Source of the DNA: Apiospora phragmitis
Lineage: Eukaryota > Ascomycota > Sordariomycetes > Amphisphaeriales > Apiosporaceae
DNA length: 64,000 nt
Reading direction: 5' to 3'
Assembly: GCA_038363925.1 (NCBI GenBank)
Contig: JAQQWL010000013.1
Location: forward strand, 124,001-188,000
Position numbers and translations under genes: made by a program. Of this stretch, positions 56,004-64,000 are shown in pieces; positions within the stretch are counted from its first letter, which is position 1; every line of letters begins with the position of its first letter. The notes below the pieces were generated by a model. That model saw only the letters and a list, made by a program, of their open reading frames with translations. It had not been told where the DNA came from and searched no databases.

Positions 56004-58294
56004 CTATCCAAAGTACTGGTGTCGCTCTGCGATGATACATACTCTCTTCTCTTCTTTTCTCTTACTCTTTTGCTCGTTCTCAAACCCTGAAGGATATGGT
56101 GCTGAATCGGGACATTCCCGAATAACCTCATTCATCTCCTCCTCCGCCCAGCTGGTATTGAAATCGTGATGGCCGCCATCCACGTGTTCCGGGACATGCA
56201 AAGTCAACAAGCTGCTTTCGGGTAGTACCTTCGCCTTCGCCTTCTTGGCCCGCTTTCGCTGTTTCGCCTCTTCCTTTTCCAGCGGATCCAGGATGTCCAA
56301 GGAGAAGGGGCTCGTGACCAGAATCTTGACGAAGAAATCTTCATCCTTGACAAGTCCCAGGAGTCCGTCCAAGACATCCTGGTCCTTGCCGTCTTGGATC
56401 TTCCAAACCCCATCAATCACGATATGGACACAGGTCGACTTTGGCACCCGCCTGAGGAGCTCTTCCAATATGAGGAATAGACGATTTGGGTCATTGATTG
56501 CGCTCTTGTACTTGTTCCATCTCGTGGACAGAAAGTCTAGATCGAGGCCGTGGGCACTCTTCAGATGCCCCAAGAGCTGGGATGTCAGTGATGCCAGAAG
56601 ACCTCGACCACTTGCGAACTGGTCGTTCTTCGGATCAGGATCGCTTGCCCGTGGCACGCAGAAGTGGTAAAGGATGGGAAACGTTCCGATCTTCTGCACG
56701 GCCCGAATGAGGACCGCGGAGGCATACGATGCCGGGGTGAAATACTCATTCCGGTCACTTTGCATTTCGACAACAAGCAGCTTCGACACAGCGCTGTGCG
56801 AGTATGCGCGCATCTCCTCGGATGCGAGGATGAAAGCGGTGCGGTTTTGATCGGCATGGCCAGGCTTGCATCCTAGATCTTGGAAACACTCGACGAGGTC
56901 TCTAATGGTTATTTTGCAAATCCTTCGGGACGACTTGCTCCACTCTTCGGGTACAGAAGGTCGACCCAGACCTGGAGTATTTGCTCTATATATGGTAGAT
57001 GCTTGGCTCGGCATCGAACCCGGTGTGGCATCTAGTAGCATCTTGAGTTGAGCCTGGACAGGGTCAACTTCAAACAGCTTCTGAACTGGCAACTCACACA
57101 GTCCCTTGTCACCGACCTTACCCAGTACCTTCTCGGCGCTGTTGGTCAGCATTTTCAATTTTTCATTTATTGAAGCCTGTCCCAACCGGGCCTCTGCGGA
57201 GAATTGCTTTTGGAAGTTGGCAAGACTCTGAGAGAGCTGTTGCGTTGTCATGAGTGTGTTACGAGTGACTTCATCCACGCGACCCAGTCTTTGTGCGTCA
57301 CAAAGGCTGGCCTCGTCTATAAAACTTTTCACACTCGCCTCCAAGGCTGCGACCGCATCGTCAATGGAGGACCCATATGCCTCGCCTTTGAACGGTGCCT
57401 TGATGATTTTCTCTGGGAACTTGTATCAGTCATATGTTACTATTGATGGTTAGAGCATCTGATCTTACTGGTAGTACTGCCTGACAGTTCTCGAACTATG
57501 AGCTCCAGCAAAATAAAGATGGCTACCAACACAGAATCGGCACTTGATCGCAAGCGTCCCGACTTATTATGGACGTCAAGCCATTCGTGCAGCCTCCTGA
57601 GAGTCGTGGGTATCTTCTCTAATGTGCTACACATCTTATCCCGCAATGACTCGGCTCGCTCTAAGGCCTGCATACGACCACAATCTCAATGATTGATTTT
57701 CTCAGTGGGATCAAGGGGCATAACGTACCCCTAGTATCATAGTAAATCCCCCACATATCACCGAGCCATAGGCGTCACTCGGCACAAAGGCCAGGAGCTT
57801 CTTGAACGTCGAGGCGTTCCGTCCTGTTGCTCGGAAAAGCTTCTTGATACCTCTGGTACACTTGTTGACATTATCGAGCTTCTTGTGCCGCTCCTGGACC
57901 GTGTTCGCAATCTGCAGGACATCGTCCAACGTGTAGTCCTGTGCGTCCTTGATGGTAACGTCGAACTTCGTGTCTACCTTTCGATCGATAAGGTTCTGCT
58001 GGAACGCCGCGAGGGTCTTCTTGAATTGCTCGAGTCTTTCGCGGGACTCCTTATGATAGTCCTGGCTGAGAGTGAAAAGTCAGTTCAGGCAAATTCCCTT
58101 ACTGGATCTGTACTATTTGCAGCTTACTCGGGAATATTCTCATTGTCACCGAAGCGATCACGTCCTGGCACGAATTCAGATGATGTCTCAGCGACTTCAG
58201 CCCCCGTGGTCACGTCGCCGTGGGTCTCCGGGAACTCCGCTCCACTATTCGTTAAGATGCGCGCCCGAACTGGGACCCCTGAAGTCGAAGCCAT
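56004..58294 (-). CDS. STAND/NLR-like protein with DUF7708-type N-terminal helical domain and no visible P-loop
   Basis: Five or so exons from the ATG at 58292-58294 (MASTSGVPVRARI). Exon 2 begins after CTCTCAG and has DYTLDDVLQIANTV. The N-terminal helical domain (DUF7708-like, as in fungal NACHT/STAND proteins) reads FVPSDAYGSVICGGFTMIL and then SLRDKMCSTLEKIPTTLRRL. A link KKIIKAPFKGEAYGSS follows the last intron. The second half resembles a STAND NTPase region: ILYHFCVPRASDPDP, GLLASLTSQLL, and a Walker-B-like VHIVIDGVWKIQDG, but no GxxxxGK[ST] is seen where a P-loop should be. Instead it has LLVVEMQSDRNEYFTPASYA. There is no repeat domain at the C terminus; it ends charged at YFG. Nucleotide binding may be lost. 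Divergent to a DUF7025/AAA+ gene 541 bp away. Role in self/nonself or regulation is inference. Confidence 0.7.
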
Positions 58295-58835
58295 GGCATT
58301 GCAGCTTCCGTGGCAAGGAAGGTATTGCTCGAGAATAAGTCAATCAGTCAGAGGTGACTGACTACTATCATCTGAATATTCGCCATTTGGGATCTCGCTC
58401 ACTCCCACACAACAGACAGCATCAATTAGCATCAATTGATGGCCACAGCTACAGGCCAGTGTCCTTTGTAGCATTGTGACAGACAGCCCCTGTTGCTTTC
58501 CCCTCCTCTCAATTTCAGTGTGATTCGTCTTCCAACTTGCATGTCCAGGGGGACAAATAGCGGATGCAACATGGCGTTCTGCATATTGACCCCAAAACAC
58601 CAATCAAGTGCGCTTGTTGGTTTTCTTTACTAGTTGAGCGCTTATCTGCTTGGCCAATTATCGCAAATCAGCATATGGGGTCGGGCCGTGCCGTGTACCA
58701 CACCCCATTAGTACTCAACCCGACCCTTGAGTAGGACCTGTTGTCCTCGTTGTCCAGCTCGTCCTGGGTAGAGTCCTAAGACATCCAACGTATTTCGATG
58801 CAAGCCATCATCTCCCGCTTCCACGGCCGGCCACG
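58295..58835. promoter_or_regulatory. Shared divergent promoter, STAND-like / AAA+ gene pair
   Basis: 541 bp between the two start codons, so both promoters must be here or overlap. No shared palindromic site was recognised. Repeated CCAAT-type words are seen, such as GGCCAATTATC near 58652. Confidence 0.4.
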
Positions 58836-61800
58836 ATGACGGACCAGCAACATTGCACGTCTGTGGTTACCATAGGCCCACAAGAGAAGGCAGAGTCAAA
58901 CATGCAGCCATCTCACCCATCAGAGCCAGGAGCAGCTGCCCCGACGTCAGGAGAGAGGGCTTTTCCTATCACCGATTCGGATGGCCAGACCAGCAATGAA
59001 GACAACAATACATTGGTAGCGTCTGGCAGTCGACGACAAAGCTCAATTCGTATCATAGACCTTGAAGTGCGGTCTATGTTGAAAGAATCTGAGAACCCTG
59101 AAGAAGCTGTAAGGAAGCTGGCGAAACTTGTGGATGATCTTCGAGGAAGAACTGAAGATTTGGAGACATGGGCGAACAAGTGCAAGAACACTCCGTCTTT
59201 TCCGAAGCCCCTGAAGCCACCTGTTCTCTTTGAAGCTTCAGGCCCCGAATTCGAGCTCATAACCAAGTTTTGTTATGTCGATCAAGTTGCTTGGTATTCG
59301 TCGTCTGACAAGGACCAAGGACGCCCTTTCATGAAGGCGCTGTGGACCAAGGTCCAGGTTGATCCATCAGCGCCAACCATTGGCAATCAGACACCAGAAT
59401 CTGCCGATATTCTCGAATTCTGCATTCATTCCCGGGTCATGAGAGACTACCTCGAGGATCTAGCCGCCGCTGTCATACAGGGGGGTAAGCCGTCAAGCGA
59501 TTCAGGGGAAAGCAGGTTGGAGGGCCATGATGGTACTATCAGTTTCTGCAAGCCCTTTCGCTGGCTCATACAACACCATCATCTAATTGAATGGAAATCG
59601 AAATCACTCGAGGAGGACCAGACTTGCATGCAGTCACATCGAGCTGATGCTTCTAGCGGCAGTGGAAAGACAGGCGCTGCAACCGAGCCCCTGAACCTGG
59701 AAGACGATCTTCTTTCCCAGCTTCGATATCTCCTAGCCTTCATGAAAGAGTACCTCGGCGGACAACTTCAGCGTTACGAGGATGTGCGAGCCGGGAAGTT
59801 GAAGACGATCCGGTTCCAGGATCTCTGGATGCTGTACAAACCTGGAGACCTGACATACACCCCGTCCAGGAAACAAGTCGAAGTGTTCCGCCGTGAGGTT
59901 CCCCAATCAGTAATTACGAAAAAGGACGAGCTGGCTGGCGCCTGGGTAGGTAGAAACATTCAACAAAAAATCGAAAGCGATGACGATGGAGATGAGGAAA
60001 GGCCAAAGATAGTGGGTACCGGGACGCCACAAGCCTACAGAATATCTGCAGTTGTGGGCGGTATCCCGATTGAAGAGCCGAAGAAACATAGTTCAAGGGC
60101 GGTCGAACTTTACCATCCGCTACGAGTTGTACGCTACTACGTGGACTTCAATGGAATGCGATATGATTGCGTTTGCGATCCTATCACGTTTGGCCCCTAT
60201 GATGGAGAGAAGCAGATACTCGATCTCATGTGTTACCCGTTGGCATGTGCTCCTGATCCCAAGAAGCCCTTGGGGCTCGGGGGAGCCGCATCGGGGCCCG
60301 GTGCGATGGCTGTGCTCGAATTCCTGAATGAGCGAGGCCGTTCATTCGTTCAAGTGTCTGAGGCCTCTCATAGATTATATGAAGGGCTTACAGTAGGGCG
60401 GACGAAGGAAAAGGTGGGCTGTTCTTTCCCCGGCACACTCCTACTGAATGTACTGACACTCCCGCAAAGATCAACACCCCTGTGGTGATCGACCTCAAGC
60501 TAGCCTATTCGACCTTTCCTGCGCTCCAGCCACAAGCCTCTCTACCCGACGCTGATGGCTACTTGAATGTAGACACAAAACATAGGCTGATTCATAAAGA
60601 AATTATCGGAAACTTCAGCACGCCTACTAAGTCCTTCGGGGCATACAGACCATACGACTGGTACCAACGTCATCAGCAGATATTATCCGAGAAGGCCACG
60701 ACCGATCTCACTAAGAACCTTGGTAGCTACCCGTCCGTGTCTTTGGACACGCCTGATGCCATCGACAAGCTCGCAGATGCAATGAGTAGAGACGACTACA
60801 TTTGTCTCCTGCCCGGTACGGTATATGCTTATGCGCTTCGATCACGCAAATGGGGTAAGTTGTTCCCGTCCTGAGCTTCCAGGCGGGCTCCTTATGTATG
60901 TGTATACATTGCTGACTGCGGCGCAAAGTGTCCCTCGATCTAAGCCTTGTGCGATCTGCCGATAAACAAGGCAGTTGGGACGACCTGATTCTGCCCTCTG
61001 ACCTCAAGGATATGGTGGAAGCCGTGGTGGAAACCCATATAGGTCGCTCGCAGTCAACCGCCCGTGTGAGGCGAGCGGCAGAAGTTGATATCGTTCGCGG
61101 AAAGGGTACGTGTGCGCTCGTACGCTGCTCGCTGTCTCTTGGTCCATACTGACACGTATCCCCATAGGAAATGGATGTATTGTACTCTTACACGGCGAAC
61201 CAGGCGTGGGCAAGACTTCAACTGCAGGTGAGTTCGATATATTGTTGTACGCACATCGCGTCCCATGCTTTGCGCTGATGATCTTCCAGAGTGTGTAGCA
61301 GCTTTTACACAGCGCCCATTACTCCCTATCACTTGCGGTAAGCGTTGGCACCAAACTCGTGGGCCCTATGGGACACTCATCTCAACCACAGGGGATATTG
61401 GCTACGAGCCTGCCGAAGTTGAGCGAAGCCTTGAGAGGCTATTTACTCTAGCACACCACTGGGGCTGTGTCGTACTTCTTGATGAGGCTGACGTCTTCCT
61501 CGCCAAGCGAAGTGTGAGTAACCCTGTTCGCTGCGATGCTCGATTCTATGTACTTACATCAAATAGAAAGAGGACCTGAAACGGACCGGACTTGTCTCTG
61601 GTACGTAGCACTACGCGACCCCCTCTTCTCTTCTATCTGCCAGTCAGCCCTCTAGATTACACAAAATACCTACTTATGTATGTCTTTTAGTCTTCCTGAG
61701 GATCCTCGAGTACTACCAAGGGATTCTGTTCCTGACTACAAATCGGGTGGGCTCCTTTGACGATGCCTTCCGCTCTCGCCTCCACTTAACGCTGTACTAT

Positions 61801-62541
61801 CCAAAGCTGGACCGCAGACAGACCGTGGCAATCTGGAAGGTGAACCTGCGGCGGCTCGACGAGCTGAACAAGAAGCGCCTCGAGTACGGGGAACAGCCCA
61901 TTGAGGTCCACAAAGACAAGATCTTGAAGTTCGCCAAGCGCGAGTGGCAAAAGCTGTCCTGGAACGGTCGCCAGATCCGGAATGCCTTCCAGACGGCTGT
62001 GGCGCTCGCCGAGTTCGACGCCAAGAAAGCCAACAATGCTGCGGCTGCTGCTGCAATGAAAAGAACTGGTGATGAAGCGCAACAACATAAAACGACTCCT
62101 GCTGACCGGCCCATCATCACCAAGAAGCACTTCGAAACCATCGCGGGGACGTCCATGCAGTTCGACGAGTATCTCTATCTGGCTCACGGCCGCAGCGACG
62201 AGTCTAATAATGCCAAGAGGGACCAGGTGCGCTGGGACTATGAACTCCGGGACAGCAAACACAGCCAGCAGCAGCAGCACCTGAAGCGACTCGGGGGGAA
62301 CCGCAATTTCTCTTCGGATTCGTCGTCATCGGGCGACCCTTCTTCGTCGGACAGCGATGGTGACACCGACACTGGATCGCATTTATCTGTGGATTCATCA
62401 GATAGAGACAATGGTAACGATACTGAATCTTCGAGCAATTCGGACTATGATTACAAGATGAAACGGAAGAATCAAAGTAAAAATAGCAACAGGGATAAAG
62501 GCAAGTCGAAGAAGAAGGAGGGGAAGGGGAAGGAAGCATAG
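58836..62541 (+). CDS. AAA+ ATPase with DUF7025 N-terminal region
   Basis: Large fungal AAA family. Seven or more exons from ATG 58836 (MTDQQHCTSVVTIG) to TAG 62541. The N-terminal half holds LRYLLAFMKEYLGGQLQRYE and IRFQDLWMLYKPGDLTYTPS, the DUF7025 pattern, then LMCYPLACAPDPKK. The AAA module has Walker A GEPGVGKTSTA (about 61198), Walker B CVVLLDEADVFLAKRS (about 61465-61510), sensor 1 ILFLTTNRVGS and the Arg finger in FRSRLHL. Donors include GTAAGT, GTACGT, GTGAGT, and one weaker GTGGGC at about 60413. The C terminus is acidic/Ser-rich then basic (NQSKNSNRDKGKSKKKEGKG). Such proteins are common in fungi with unknown role; energy-dependent remodelling of a partner is inferred. The divergent neighbour is a candidate partner. 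Confidence 0.85.
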
Positions 62542-63287
62542 GTCGAAGAAGGATAAGTAATTTTAGGGATGGCGTGATCATGTATTCTTAGCACTTATTT
62601 TACGGTACCACATACGCTGTCGGGTTCGCAGCCTGGGCTCCAGTCGGGAGCGGTCGTTTCTTTCGAAGGACTGAACACCTTTTATCGAAAGCGTCACGAT
62701 CCACCGAACCCGTTTCCAGGTTACCAACTTAGAAAGCCAATTTGGTCGTCTACTCAGACAGAGCCAGAACGTCCTCAGCCGAAGCAAGTTCCTCTCGCAG
62801 AGTTCGGGCTCATCCGTTAAAGGTACCGAAATCTACGTACCCATATAGTAGTGACTACGTGTGCGCAACCTTGGTCGACAGCTCCGCGAGACTTTCCTCA
62901 GTCGCGTTGGAGAGAACAGCAACAAGTGGGATGATAGCAAAGAAGTTGATGACGACAGCAGCCACAGGCTCCAGTTCTGCCCAGTCCAGCCCAGCCCTGC
63001 CCAGCCCTGCCCAGAAGAATCACAGCGACACCTACCTCACGTGCATAGACACTGTAAGCAGACAGACACAAGAGAGAGCCCTGATATAGTAATGCGGTCT
63101 ATTTATGATTTCCTATAAACACCTACAAAACCAGGTTCGGCTAGTTGAACAGCGCGTTTGTGTTAATACGCCAATTCGTCATGATTCATAATATTCCTTC
63201 CCATTCCTTCCATTACAGCCCCTTTTCCGGAAATTTGACTTATAGTCTTGCCTTCGATGCCTGGTAGTCGTCGTCATCGAAGTCAGT
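62542..63287. other. Intergenic between convergent genes
   Basis: Trailers of the AAA+ gene and of glucose-6-phosphate isomerase. A short imperfect repeat of CCCAGCCCTG/CCCAGTCCAG words lies at 62976-63013. No gene recognised. Confidence 0.4.

Positions 63288-64000
<713 letters not shown>

Noticed and set aside
62976..63013. CCCAGCCCTG-type short repeat
   Set aside because: Only a few imperfect units in a trailer region; simple-sequence noise.

Overview
This is a filamentous ascomycete (Pezizomycotina) nuclear contig, most likely a Sordariomycete. Genes are broken by short introns of about 45-140 bp with GTRNGT/YAG borders. The secreted enzymes are fungal: a GH55 glucanase, a GH93-like hydrolase and a bicupin oxalate decarboxylase. 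There is also a block of RIP-mutated, very AT-rich transposon DNA. The species cannot be fixed from sequence alone.

Layout. 0.1-0.4 kb is a 257-bp hairpin palindrome. 0.6-4.7 kb holds a C2H2/Myb-like gene and a broken DUF7580-type gene. 5.7-9.8 kb holds a TFIIIC subunit and the GPI transamidase catalytic subunit. 10.4 kb is a small secreted protein. 13.3-27 kb is mostly housekeeping: a histidine phosphatase, the mitochondrial carnitine carrier, an Msc2-type zinc transporter, ALG1, an EthD-domain protein and a UBE2G-type E2. 27-30 kb is the GH55 enzyme. 31.8-40.7 kb is a membrane-protein gene split by a 7.42-kb nested transposon block. 42.8-49.2 kb carries oxalate decarboxylase and the GH93-like enzyme in a gene-poor stretch. 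50.3-55.5 kb carries an F-box protein, DPH5 and SNU23. 56-62.5 kb is a divergent pair: a STAND-like protein with no visible P-loop, and a DUF7025/AAA+ ATPase. 63.3 kb to the end is the 3' part of glucose-6-phosphate isomerase.

The transposon block can be read in layers. An outer pogo/Fot1-like DNA element has TA target duplications and inverted ends. A 2.05-kb LTR element (200-bp LTRs, GAATA duplication) and a 1.85-kb Fot1-like element (TA duplication) have inserted into it. Nearly all of it shows C:G to T:A decay of CpA sites, and the AT-rich composition stops at the outer ends. Removing the block and one TA copy rejoins the host membrane-protein reading frame, so the insertion cut a real gene.

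A technical point affects reading. Several conserved single-copy genes (TFIIIC subunit, GPI8, Msc2, UBE2G, GH55, DPH5) each contain one or two single- or double-base frameshifts, often in C or G runs. This pattern suggests uncorrected sequencing indels rather than many independent pseudogenes, so breaks elsewhere, such as in the DUF7580 gene, need the same caution.
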